A stretch of 13,065 nucleotides of DNA, from contig NWUY0300000911.1 in the NCBI GenBank assembly GCA_004151065.3, positions 90,083 through 103,147 on the forward strand, given 5' to 3'. This document shows positions 1-8,026 of this stretch, piece after piece. The notes below the pieces were generated by a model. That model worked only from the letters and a program-made list of their open reading frames with translations, ran no database searches and had not been told where the DNA came from. The stretch comes from Larix sibirica (Eukaryota > Streptophyta > Pinopsida > Pinales > Pinaceae). Position numbers and translations under genes: made by a program. Each line of letters begins with the position of its first letter. Position 1 is the stretch's first letter.

Positions 1-350
1 TATGCTATGAATGTATGAAATTTAACATATTTTTGTTGTGTACTTCTAGTTCAGGACTTTCATTGAACAATTAGACCTCACTGCTGATATGGTTTGTTTT
101 TAAGGCCCCTTTGCTGATATGTATGTGTTTGTTTGGTTCAGGGCATTTGCTAAACATTTGACAACAGACCTCTCATGTTTGCAAACAATTTCACAATGAT
201 TCAGAATAATTTTCAGCTCATGGAATTGCATTCATTGCTCATGATACATGATGACATTTAATGTTCATAAAATATTAAATATATCTCAGACATGCTATAA
301 CAGCCATTCAAAAAGGACAATTAAATCTGATTATACCATGTTTACAGACG
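1..350. other. AT-rich non-coding stretch
   Basis: There is no gene here. The only structure seen is a small duplication: GCTGATATG occurs at 83-91 and again at 113-121, each followed by T/G-rich sequence, a 30-base spacing. It is too short to call a repeat family. The stretch recurs at 8061-8410. Confidence 0.6.
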
Positions 351-583
351 TGTAGATGGCGGGTATTTTTGTTCTGCTGTAACAGCGACACAATGAAGAG
401 ATAAACTCAGATTTTCAGTGTACCTTCAAGTCTGTAGATGACTGTAGGTTGCAGCTACCTTTTTGGACAGTGTACAGCTTCCTTTGTTGCCACAATTTGC
501 ATGGGAAAGGTACAGACGGCTCTTCCACAACTCAGCACATACACAACAGTCAAGTTTGCCCTCTTCTCAGCACTGTGGACACC
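351..583. repeat. Tandem duplication A, unit 1 (about 233 bases)
   Basis: This unit aligns with the adjacent 584-815. Shared blocks in the same order include GATGGCG near the start, TGTAACAGCG (378 and 611), ATAAACTCAG, TCTGTAGATG, GTTGCCACAATTTGC (486 and 718), GCTCTTC and TTTGCCCTCTTCTCAG (555 and 787). Spacing between matching blocks is 232-233 bases, so this is an old tandem duplication with many substitutions (roughly three quarters identical by eye) but few indels. Short open frames cross it on both strands but show no protein signature and do not preserve one frame between the units, so I do not call them genes. Confidence 0.85.
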
Positions 584-815
584 TGGAGATGGCGCCTATT
601 TTTTCTATACTGTAACAGCGGCACACTGAGGTGATAAACTCAGCTTTACAGAGTATCTTCAGTTCTGTAGATGGCTGTAAGTTACAGCTATGTTTTAGAC
701 AGTGGGCAGCCCCCTTAGTTGCCACAATTTGCTTGAAGAAAGTGCAGCCAGCTCTTCAACGACCCAACATGTGTACAGTAGTCTGGTTTGCCCTCTTCTC
801 AGCTCTGTTGGACAG
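584..815. repeat. Tandem duplication A, unit 2 (about 232 bases)
   Basis: This is the diverged second unit of the pair described for 351-583. It holds a short perfect inverted repeat at 674-688, GCTGTAA and TTACAGC around one G. The matching site in unit 1 (around 441-455) has several changes that break the arms, so this palindrome is not a conserved part of the repeat. A faint third block (TAAAACTCAG at 912-921) suggests the homology may once have extended further, but I cannot support a third unit. Confidence 0.85.
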
Positions 816-2593
816 CAGGATGAATTACAAAGACACTCAGTCCCCCACGCCCCTCCAAGATGACCAATGCGTCCCACCAATGGACCAATAAATATGAAGT
901 GATCTCAGAAGTAAAACTCAGCAGTTTAGTCACCCTTCTTTCAGCTGCATAAACTAGTAGAAACAAGAGAAATAATGGATGGTCTGAGTTTCACACCCCT
1001 CCAAAGTGAAAATGCCCCTCAAGAGCAGAGTACGCCCTCCATTGTTAGCTGGAAACTCCACAAATTTTCACAAATCCTCTGATATACTTGTTTCTCCTCC
1101 ACGACAATGAAACACAATGAAAATATCTGAGTGATCTTTTCTCTCACAATCAGCTAGGGTGGATAGTTTCATCACCGAAACCAATTTTCTCTTAGGGTTT
1201 CCGTCCCAAGAGCCAAAAGCCACAAGAGCTTCTCAAATCCTCTTTTTCGAAAATAATTCATGAATAATGAGATAATGAGCCCAACTCCCTTTTATAACTT
1301 CATATGTCTTTTCCCTTGTTTTTAAAAATATAAAATGGCTTTATAAAGCTTTTTATTCAGTTTTCTCCAGAAGTCACTTTTAATTAAAAGCTCATTTTTG
1401 CTCCAAAAAACCCCTTTTATCAAAATAATGATAATGTTTGATACACAAAGTCGTAAAATTATGTGTCCATGATTAACTTTTCATCCTCTTTCCAACGAGC
1501 TATTATACTAAGGTGCCCATTAAACTATTTTACTATAATTAAGCAACATCCACATCATAGTGCTAGCATCAACCATCCATGAAATTCACCCCAAGAACTA
1601 AGCAAGAGCTAAATGAGAGTTCTCCACAAGTTCCGAACAAGTTTTACAATGATGGAGGCTCTCTTTATACATAAAAAGAGACTAACAAACTCATCAATAG
1701 AAAATAATAAAATCCTTCTCTTGACATGGTCAAAATACCAAAACCTTGAGTCAAGATACCAGAACCCTAACTACTTGCCCAAGAGGAGGGTGCACCACTA
1801 GAGTAGGTGAGAAAATCCATGAATAATAAAAAAATAACTCCAAGAAGTGGCCCTAAAATGCCTCCCAAGTGCAACGACCTCAAGAAAAAGTATACACATG
1901 TTTGTCAAATAATCATCAATGGACTATCCTCCATCCATATCATCCAAATGAAGTGGATGCTCTTCCCCAAATGTTAGCATGTGTGAGGAAAAGGTCCTCC
2001 AACGTCAGACATCTCATCCTTATGGTCAAAGAATGATGCAAGGAGGCCCTCAATAGTGGATCATTCAACTCAAGTCGAGTGCCAAGTGTATCTCCTTGTC
2101 CAATGGTGTTAAAACCCTAGAGCGCTTTAGCCATAATGCAACAAATATCCTTCATAATGAGGTAGGTGTGAAGAAGAGAGTGGGACATCCCATAGAAAGG
2201 TGTCTCAATGGTCCAAAAATGCCTCCAAATATGTGAAAAGTGGAGGGCACTACTCAATAAGGGCCAAGCCATCATTAAAGAAGCTCCATCCAAGTGTTAT
2301 GCCATGCAAATTGTTTAGGGTGCTAGCCCTAGGAAGCCCCAACAATACACACCTAGGAGAAAAACCATCAAATACATAAGTATAAACAGTTGCCATTACC
2401 CTTTGCTTGCTATTACAGGCTTGTCATAATGTCCAGAACTCCTAGGAAGTGCCCAGAACGACTTTAGAAGGGCCCAAACTACGTAGGATGTATCCAAAAA
2501 TGCATTAGGGCACCCTCATTGAAAATGAGGTTAATGGGCCCCAAGGGTAAATAGCAAAGAAGAGAGGTTTGTGACAATTGAGTTATGTGTGTA
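816..2593. other. AT-rich non-coding stretch between the two tandem duplications
   Basis: No gene is supported. A 62-codon plus-strand frame (1613-1801), a 39-codon ATG frame (1858-1977) and a minus-strand frame open for about 58 codons (1940-2116) all end quickly and have no recognisable motif. Structural items are the 12-base palindrome GCTTTATAAAGC at 1338-1349 and TTGACATGGTCAA at 1721-1733, two inverted TTGAC cores with a 3-base centre. Several CCCCTCC-type motifs lie at about 848-1040. The right part (from about 2328) begins a zone rich in CCTAGG. The stretch recurs at 8876-10653. Confidence 0.6.
1338..1349. repeat. Perfect 12-base palindrome GCTTTATAAAGC
   Basis: The sequence reads identically on both strands and lies in a very AT-rich patch (about 1315-1360). 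It contains TTTATAAA, so it is also TATA-box-like in both directions. With no gene on either side, a promoter role is only a possibility. The second copy is at 9398-9409. Confidence 0.5.
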
Positions 2594-3002
2594 CCTAGGA
2601 AATTAAGCATACATGTCACTAATGGTTTTAGGGTGTTGAGTTTTAGAGGTTACCAACATAGATTTAAGTTCAGATTTTGATTATTATTAAGTTTAAGGCT
2701 TAGATGTGAAGGTAATGAGTGCATTTAGGGTGTTGGTGTAAGTTAAGGTATGTCTCAACACACCAATAGCTTGCTGGTTTTAAGATATCGGATTTAGAAA
2801 ATAAATAACACCAAGCAAGTAACATGCATTAAAGCCAAATAAACACTTACTAAGTTAATTGCTATGCAAGAATGATTTTCCAATGCCGTTGTCCTAGGGT
2901 TCTAAGATATATTAGCTCAGATTTGCATGCAAATATTCCTTTAGATGTAATGCCTAGGATGCATGCTATTTTAACCCAGTGAATGTAAATTCTTTCCTAG
3001 TG
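2594..3002. repeat. Tandem duplication B, unit 1 (409 bases)
   Basis: The unit starts at CCTAGGAAATTAA and is followed directly by a closely similar unit at 3003. Matching anchors confirm a 409-base spacing over most of its length: GCATTTAGGGTGTTGG at 2721 and 3130, and CTTACTAAGTTAA at 2846 and 3255. The spacing becomes 418 after a small insertion in unit 2, as with GCTATGC at 2861 and 3279. Identity is well above 90% by eye, so this duplication is much younger than duplication A. The unit contains three CCTAGG sites (2594, 2893, 2953) and the 14-base palindrome at 2921-2934. No coding frame is preserved between units. Confidence 0.93.
2921..2934. promoter_or_regulatory. 14-base palindrome ATTTGCATGCAAAT (RY-type core), duplication B unit 1
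   Basis: A perfect palindrome containing CATGCA/TGCATG, the RY core known to be bound by plant B3-domain factors of the ABI3/FUS3 type. A second GCATGC follows about 30 bases downstream (in GGATGCATGCT). The site is unchanged in unit 2 (3339-3352) and recurs at 10981-10994 and 11399-11412. Being a binding site is inferred from the motif only, as no neighbouring gene is visible. Confidence 0.4.
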
Positions 3003-3422
3003 CCTAGGAAATTAAACATACATGTCACTAATGGTTTTAGGGTGTTGAGTTTTAGAGGTTACCAACATAGATTGAAGTTCACATTTTGATTATTATTAAA
3101 TTTAAGGCTTAGATTTGAAGGTAATGAGTGCATTTAGGGTGTTGGTGTAAGTAAAGGTATGTCTCAACACACAAATAGCTTGCTGGTTTTAAAATATCAG
3201 ATTTAGAAAATAAATAACACCAAGCAAGTAACATGCACTAAATCCAAATAAACACTTACTAAGTTAAATAACTTAAATGCTATGCAAGAATAATTTTCCA
3301 GTGCCTTTGTCCTAGGGTTTTAAGATATATTAGCTTAGATTTGCATGCAAATATTCCTTTAGATGTAATGCGTAGGATGCATGCTATTTTAACCCAGTGA
3401 ATGTAAATTCTTTCGTAGTGCC
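3003..3422. repeat. Tandem duplication B, unit 2 (about 418-420 bases)
   Basis: This is the second unit of duplication B, with scattered substitutions and a net 9-base insertion around 3266-3278 (an extra ATAACTTAA-like stretch, partly echoing the adjacent AAGTTAA). It ends where the match to CTAGTGCC gives way to unrelated sequence after 3422. The CCTAGG found in unit 1 at 2953 is CGTAGG here (3371). The 64-codon minus-strand frame at 3280-3474 crosses the unit's end and is not a gene I can support. Confidence 0.93.
3339..3352. promoter_or_regulatory. 14-base palindrome ATTTGCATGCAAAT, duplication B unit 2
   Basis: Identical to the palindrome at 2921-2934. The units differ at scattered positions around it, for example CTCAG versus CTTAG just upstream, but the palindrome is intact in both. 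Confidence 0.4.
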
Positions 3423-4841
3423 AAAAGAACTTAAGAAGAATGCATTTTAATTGATGGAGAAAGAATAAGTACAAGAGAAATCTGATCGGTGCTTTGATAT
3501 TGGTCAGGGGAGTTGATTCACCCCGTCTAGCTATTGAGATGAAGATGACAGCTGGATTTGATCAAGCATTTGAGCAATCAACAAGGTTAATATAGTTGAG
3601 GTGCCTCCTTAGCCACCAACACCCTTCCAACCTGCACACTGAGAGAGTATCAGTGAATGGAAATCAAAATAGAAGTTCCAAACCCTGCAACCAAGCCAAC
3701 AAACAAATATGAACTGTAAGAAATAAAACCCAAGAAAAGAGAAGCGAAATGCAGTGAATTTCTTAGTAAAATTTCTCCCCAAAACCCCCAAAGCGACTTG
3801 CACAGTTGAAGAAATCAGATTCATACATCAATAAACAAGTATGATTTTACCTCGACATTGATCTACTATCATAGACAAATCATAGAGGAAAGAAAGAGCC
3901 AAAGTCCATCCTACTTGCAACACAAGGAACACCATAGAAATATTTCAAAATTTAGAACTCTCTTGTATTGCTGTAGAAAACTGTCTCCTCTACAAAATGA
4001 GGTTCAATCTCTTTTTAAGGAAGAAGAGAGAGCAAAATCCCTAATACTAAAATGATTGGGGGCTAAGATCTTCATTTGTATCTCACCCTTTACATCAATG
4101 GATGAGATTAAAATACAATATGTTGAGTTTACATGCTGGAAAATCACCCCCTTGGAGAGAGAGGTGCACTTGTCCAAATGGGCACAAGTGGGGTCACAAA
4201 ATGCTAAAATATTACATCAATTGTTGAGTTGGATGCTTAGATAGGTTCTTTTTCTAATTCATTGGCTAAATTTGATGCCTGCATTGAAAAAAAGAGAGCT
4301 GGAAATGAGAAGTTGGCCCCCTAGGAGAGAGTGCACTCCCCTTGAAGAGAACTTGCTAGATGGGGCCTGAAACCAAGTGGAATTTGCCAAGTAATTGCTG
4401 ATTTGTCATCTTACTCAACTTTGAAGAGGACCCACTTCAATTTTTATTTTCCTGCAGGCATTTAAATTATTTATTGCCATAATCAGGCAATTTTTAAATC
4501 AGACTTTAGGAAGTTTGTTCATAATCACCTATTAATTGGATTTTGATCAAACCATAAGAGAAATGCTTGGAAGTTGCCATGGATGAAGTCCATGATGCTT
4601 TACTAATTGATATCAATCCATACCATGCCAAAAACTGATATTAAATCTTCAATTTCTTGTTGTTCAAAATTATTAATTCCGGACTTAGCATTTTTAATTA
4701 AAAAACTGAGGAAAAACCATTAATTAATTCCTAATAGTCCATATGAGCTGAAAAACACATTGGAAGGATCAAATTGGTTTCCAAAGACTTGAGTATGTTG
4801 TATGATGATGAAATATAATCATATACTGTTGGTTGGTCCTA

Positions 4842-4881
4842 TTGACCAAGTCAAAAAGTTGAAAATGTCAACTTTGGTCAA
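4842..4881. promoter_or_regulatory. Cluster of four TTGAC (W-box) cores
   Basis: TTGACC lies at 4842-4847, and its complement forms lie at 4850-4854 (GTCAA), 4867-4871 (GTCAA) and 4876-4881 (GGTCAA): four cores in 40 bases, on both strands. TTGAC(C/T) is the established binding core of plant WRKY transcription factors. Such clusters occur in plant defence promoters and in some stress-activated retrotransposon LTRs. A TATA-like box lies about 200 bases downstream (5076). A regulatory role is inferred. The second copy is at 12902-12941. Confidence 0.4.
4855..4875. repeat. Hairpin-forming inverted repeat within the W-box cluster
   Basis: AAAGTTGA (4855-4862) and TCAACTTT (4868-4875) form a perfect 8-base stem with a 5-base loop. 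Directly upstream, TTGGTC (4833-4838) and GACCAA (4844-4849) form a second 6-base stem with a 5-base loop. The second copy of the 8-base stem is at 12915-12935. Confidence 0.6.
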
Positions 4882-5075
4882 AATTGGACAAGTCCAATGA
4901 ATAAATTAACCACTTTAATGCCTTTGGGAGGACAAAATAACATCTTAAATGGCTTAGATTGATAATGAACTAGAGTTACAATACTCACATACAATAATTG
5001 TCCAAGTGAATCATTGCATAGCTTCAAACATAGAAAATGCTACATAAGTTAGTACAAAGCATGAGGTTACTGTTT

Positions 5076-5083
5076 TATAAATA
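5076..5083 (+). promoter_or_regulatory. TATA-box-like TATAAATA
   Basis: This matches the plant TATA-box consensus TATAWAWA. It lies between two TTGAC-core clusters (4842-4881 and 5165-5201). In AT-rich DNA such matches are frequent by chance, and no downstream gene is visible, so this is a candidate only. Confidence 0.25.
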
Positions 5084-5164
5084 GATCATCATCTAAGTAA
5101 CATCAGGAACATTACAAGGACCGTTTCTCCTTTGGGTGAAGTGAGTGGAAAAGTCCAAAAGGTA

Positions 5165-5201
5165 GTCAAGTGGAAGATTGGTCAAAGGTGACTAATTGAC
5201 T
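5165..5201. promoter_or_regulatory. Second cluster of TTGAC (W-box) cores
   Basis: GTCAA lies at 5165-5169, GGTCAA at 5180-5185 and TTGACT at 5196-5201: three cores in 37 bases, again on both strands. It lies about 80 bases after the TATA-like box. It occurs once here only because the window stops before the second copy would reach this point. Confidence 0.35.
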
Positions 5202-5700
5202 CAAGATAAGGGATAAGGGAACATTGTGATCTTCACCAATTGGACAAACACTTGGAAATGTGTCTCACAAATGGGTGATGTGTAAGAAAGTAGTACCCCT
5301 TTTGACCTGGGCAATCATACTAACCCCTCTTTTCTTTACTTTTGCTTTTAGCTCCTTCTTGGACTTGTCTTCTTTGATTTTTTTGGACTCTTCTTTCTTG
5401 TACTTTTCTTTTGGAGACCTTGGCCTTTACTTTTCTTTGAGGCACATGCAAGTTTATACTTTTATTTTTATTGATTGATTGATTTTTGCAATTTTACTTG
5501 GTCTTCATTTTGCTTTCTTTCATTCTGATGTTGATTTTGCTTTTACATCAACATCTGATACTGGGAGTTTTGGATTGCGAGCTGCTTCAAATGCCCTTTT
5601 TGAGGCATTGAAGGGGGGAAAAGCCTTTCATGTTTTAGGTCTAGGGAGAATCATTGCTCCATGGAAACTTTCTCCGGTCGATGATAGTTAGTCCGAGGGG
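5202..5700. other. Pyrimidine-rich region with ambiguous weak reading frames
   Basis: The plus strand is rich in T and C between about 5300 and 5530. One plus frame is open from 5230 to 5691 except for a single TGA at 5476-5478, and its translation is mostly Phe/Leu/Ser. The stretches before and after the stop open on GTG (5260) and TTG (5479), not ATG. On the minus strand, 5426-5265 reads as about 53 codons rich in Lys and Glu. Strongly biased base composition keeps frames open by chance on both strands, so neither is called a gene. No domain was recognised. Confidence 0.4.
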
Positions 5701-7137
5701 TCTACAAGTGAACATCCTATATCGTCACGGCGATCATTGCAACACAAACATGCTCTAGACGCAAGGGAACACAAGAAGACCTTCATGGTGAAGGGATTAC
5801 AGAGGGGAGATCAAGGGTCAATCTCCCAATCCTTATCCAATGGGTTTAAGACATAAGGGTGGAGTGATATGGAGATGGATAAGTCATAGGTCGAACCAAA
5901 GAATATTTACAGTCCCTACAAGGATCAAGAGTTGTTAGCCAATGACATTTGCATAAAACATAAATCCCTTATATGTACTACCCTATGAAACATCTCTACT
6001 AACTATGCTTAACATAACCAACCATTGTAAGTAACATGAATAACATCTAGTATAGTCATCAATGAACCATAAATCTATAAAACATATCCTCAAGGCATGA
6101 AAATGGTGAAACATCATATATGGCATGGCATCATCACAAGGAAAAATCATGGCAACCATTGATAGCAACTCAACAAAAGATGACATCTGAACTCTGACAA
6201 TTGAATCTCAACCTGATTTGTGAAACAAAAATGAGGGCAACAATACCCATATACAAATTGGTATAACAGACCCCTAAAATAAGATGTAATTCTTAAGTTT
6301 CTACTTGAAGTGAGGGTAATGTGATACTGGGAAGAAAGTGTTTGCAAATTGACTATCATAGAAATTTGTATAGGAGTTAGGTCATTGGAAGACTATCATA
6401 GGCCATTGGAAGACTAGGCATTGTTTTGGGTATTCAATGGCTCTATTCCTTGGATCGTGCACCACTAATCATGGGGAGAATTTCCTCTTTCACCAAGATG
6501 GCCAAGACTCGAGATTATACTATCAATGGTTTGATGTCTAAAAGCATTCAAACTGTTGATTCTAAAGTCTAAACACATGTCCATACTTTTGAACAAGGGT
6601 TCTTTTGGCGTCATGGTTTACTTTTATTGTATGGAGGTAGTTCCTCAATAAGCTCATATACCGAGATTCTCTATTGTGGAAATATAAGGTTGTCTTTCAA
6701 TAAATGCCCATGAAACTTTAACTTGGTAGTGTGAGAATGATAACATGAAAATAATGTTAAATGTAATAAAGGTCCTGTTATGCCACACTTTGTGGGGCAT
6801 ACCTTTTTCCAGACAAATTTTTGCTTTTTGAGCAAGATGCAATCTAGAGTGTTGAGGCCCATCTTTGCTACTCTTGGGCCTCCCGTTTAGAATGATGAGA
6901 TGTATGAATGTGATGATCAATGATATGCGAATGTCTCTACTGATATGCCATGTCATAATGATGTACTATATGCTGCTATTGTTTTAGTTGATGTATTGAT
7001 TGTTTGATGAGTATAGCTAGTGGTATCATATTTTCAAGTTGACGAGGGTAGTAGATCCTTGATTTACTTATGTACCATTGAACCTAGGTAATGTTTGAAT
7101 ATCTTGCAAGGACTACCCCTTTGGGTTCATATTATGG
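5701..7137. other. Non-coding stretch with short direct repeats
   Basis: No gene is supported. The longest frame in the window, 100 codons on the minus strand at 6654-6956, has no recognisable motif, and a 36-codon ATG frame on the plus strand overlaps it (6780-6890). Small duplications occur: GACTATCATA at 6351-6360 and 6391-6400, and CATTGGAAGACTA at 6383-6395 and 6404-6416, a 21-base spacing. TGGTATCA at 7021 is an 8-base match to the usual initiator-Met primer-binding site but does not continue, so it is not called. Confidence 0.5.
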
Positions 7138-7157
7138 CCATCCATCCATCCATCCAT
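7138..7157. repeat. Microsatellite (CCAT)5
   Basis: Five perfect tandem copies of CCAT, followed by TTC. This is a simple sequence repeat that occurs once in the unit and could serve as a length-variable marker. Confidence 0.95.
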
Positions 7158-7376
7158 TTCACCACATTTCTGGTCTGCATCCTTGGTTTGAGGTTGATGA
7201 AATTGACTCTTGTCTCCCCTCCTATGTTATTAGTTGCCAGTGTTGACTGTTGGAAAATGTGTCTTAGAGTTGACTTTGTCCTAGGAATTCCTCTAGCTAG
7301 GAAATCTGGTGGGATCGTGATCCATGGCCTTCTTGCTTTTCAATCAGGATGACCTATAGAGCACTGCCCCTCTGCC

Positions 7377-7500
7377 AAAACATGAAATGGAAAAGTAAAA
7401 AGAGAAAATAAAAGAGACATGCCCAAGAAGATGAAAAGAAAAAGAAAAGGGGTGATACAAAAAGAGAATACAAAATAAAGAAAATAGCTAAGTCTCTTGG
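7377..7500. other. Purine-rich (A/G) low-complexity tract
   Basis: The tract is almost entirely A and G with interspersed T and C, including runs such as AAAAGAAAAAGAAAAGGGG. The plus strand has frequent TAA and TGA stops; the minus strand stays open (7354-7575) only because the composition is T/C-rich, giving a Phe/Ser-rich translation. A second A-rich run lies at 7670-7686, after a run of six C. Purine-rich tracts before the 3' end are common in plant retrotransposons, but this is weak evidence. Confidence 0.5.
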
Positions 7501-7908
7501 TTTGGAAACATGGGGACTAGGCGTCGTCGGGGCTATAGACACTTGATTGGCACGAATTGCTGAACACCCTAACATTTTGTGTGGATGTTATGCCACTTCG
7601 GCATTATTTAGTGGAAGTTCATTGGATTCCCACGATTGGCATCTCTTCCAAATCAATGAGCCCCCCTATAAAAAAAAGAAAAAAAATGGGTACAACCAAT
7701 TGAGGTAAAAGGGTGCATCTCCGTGACACTCCTCTTGGTAACGCATAAGGCTCTTATTTGCTGTTTTTACTGGCATAGATAAGCTTAGAGTATTTCCATT
7801 TCCCCTTACACCTTGATTCAACCAATTCATCTTTTGACCAATAATATCACTTGTCTAACCTTGGTTTTCCCATCTTGTCCACCTTGTTGCCGCTTGGATA
7901 CACACCTT
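7501..7908. other. Non-coding stretch before the G-run
   Basis: I see no gene and no strong repeat. Only the 17-base A-rich run at 7670-7686 stands out. A GGCGTCGTCGGGG string at about 7520-7533 vaguely recalls GGCGCC-type primer-binding sites but mismatches and is in the wrong place for one. Confidence 0.4.
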
Positions 7909-7918
7909 GGGGGGAATG
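7909..7918 (+). other. Possible polypurine tract followed by TG (candidate LTR start)
   Basis: Six G, then AA, then TG (7917-7918) resemble the polypurine tract that sits directly before the 3' LTR of plant retrotransposons, whose LTRs normally begin with TG. If real, the 3' LTR would begin at 7917 and extend past 8061, and the 5' LTR would begin 144 bases before the window. No matching primer-binding site, CA end or coding domain was found, so this is a weak candidate. Confidence 0.2.
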
Positions 7919-8025
7919 TAGCATAAATCTTCAAGTTGCTTGGTGTGGCCTTGGGGGCAAGTCAGAGTCAAGTGCTGTCACCTGATGACTCGACTCCTCC
8001 GTCTAGGCTTACTCTTAGCGAAGCC

Positions 8026-8026
8026 N
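8026..8026. other. Undetermined base (n)
   Basis: The only ambiguous base in the window lies 34 bases before the second repeat copy begins. The ten bases directly after it (TACTTCTAGT, 8027-8036) recur 74 bases downstream at 8101-8110. It could be a base-calling ambiguity or a one-base placeholder for an assembly join. Confidence 0.95.

Larger units (their letters stand above)
1..5005. repeat. Long direct repeat, copy 1 (at least 5005 bases)
   Basis: This segment recurs at 8061-13065. The blocks I compared by eye match base for base, and reading frames throughout it recur exactly 8060 bases later with identical translations, so there is no net indel and apparently no coding-frame difference. 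The left end is cut by the window, so the repeat may start further upstream. The first bases (TATGCTATG) are not the TG expected of an LTR start, and the last (TTGTCCAA) are not the CA expected of an LTR end. No tRNA primer-binding site follows at 5006. It could be one turn of a circular or tandem 8060-base unit, or part of a very long LTR. The repeat itself is certain; its nature is not. Confidence 0.97.
3423..5005. other. AT-rich non-coding stretch, right part of long repeat
   Basis: No gene is supported. Two adjacent plus-strand frames of 65 and 62 codons (3858-4055, 4056-4244) and a 71-codon minus-strand frame (3609-3824) carry no recognisable domain. The plus-strand pair is separated by a stop and the second opens on a non-ATG codon. 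One further CCTAGG lies at 4320. The most structured part is the TTGAC-core cluster with a hairpin at 4833-4881. The stretch recurs at 11483-13065. Confidence 0.6.

Noticed and set aside
438-891. Overlapping short frames in duplication A as small protein genes
   Set aside because: They overlap in several frames and on both strands, do not keep a common frame between the two diverged units, and their recurrence at 8498-8951 only reflects the long repeat.
2314-3139. TTTAGGG motifs (for example 2314, 2627, 2724, 3036, 3133) as plant telomeric repeats
   Set aside because: They are isolated single copies, never in tandem, and several are copies of one another through duplication B.
3858-4244. Adjacent 65- and 62-codon frames as a small gene pair
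   Set aside because: The second frame lacks an ATG at its start, there is no domain signature, and the sequence context is the same as the surrounding non-coding DNA.
5260-5691. Two consecutive same-frame plus-strand frames as one gene broken by a TGA
   Set aside because: They open on GTG and TTG, lie in a T/C-rich tract that avoids stops by composition, and give a Phe/Leu/Ser-rich translation without a motif.
5886-5896. GGTCGAACC as a tRNA T-arm
   Set aside because: No acceptor stem, D-arm or anticodon arm could be fitted around it.
6654-6956. Longest reading frame (100 codons, minus strand) as a gene
   Set aside because: No recognisable domain, no plausible promoter, a frame overlaps it on the other strand, and this length is expected by chance in 13 kb of AT-rich DNA.
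7021-7030. TGGTATCATA as an initiator-Met tRNA primer-binding site
   Set aside because: Only the first eight bases match the usual site, no CA-ended LTR precedes it, and an 8-base match is likely by chance in this length.
5325-7500. Pyrimidine tract (about 5325-5440) and purine tract (7377-7500) as a long inverted repeat
   Set aside because: The similarity is only shared low-complexity composition; runs of exact complementarity are about 11 bases at most.
7518-7535. GGCGTCGTCGGGG as a GGCGCC-type primer-binding site
   Set aside because: It needs mismatches and a gap to align and lies near the right end of the single-copy part, where a polypurine tract rather than a primer-binding site would be expected.
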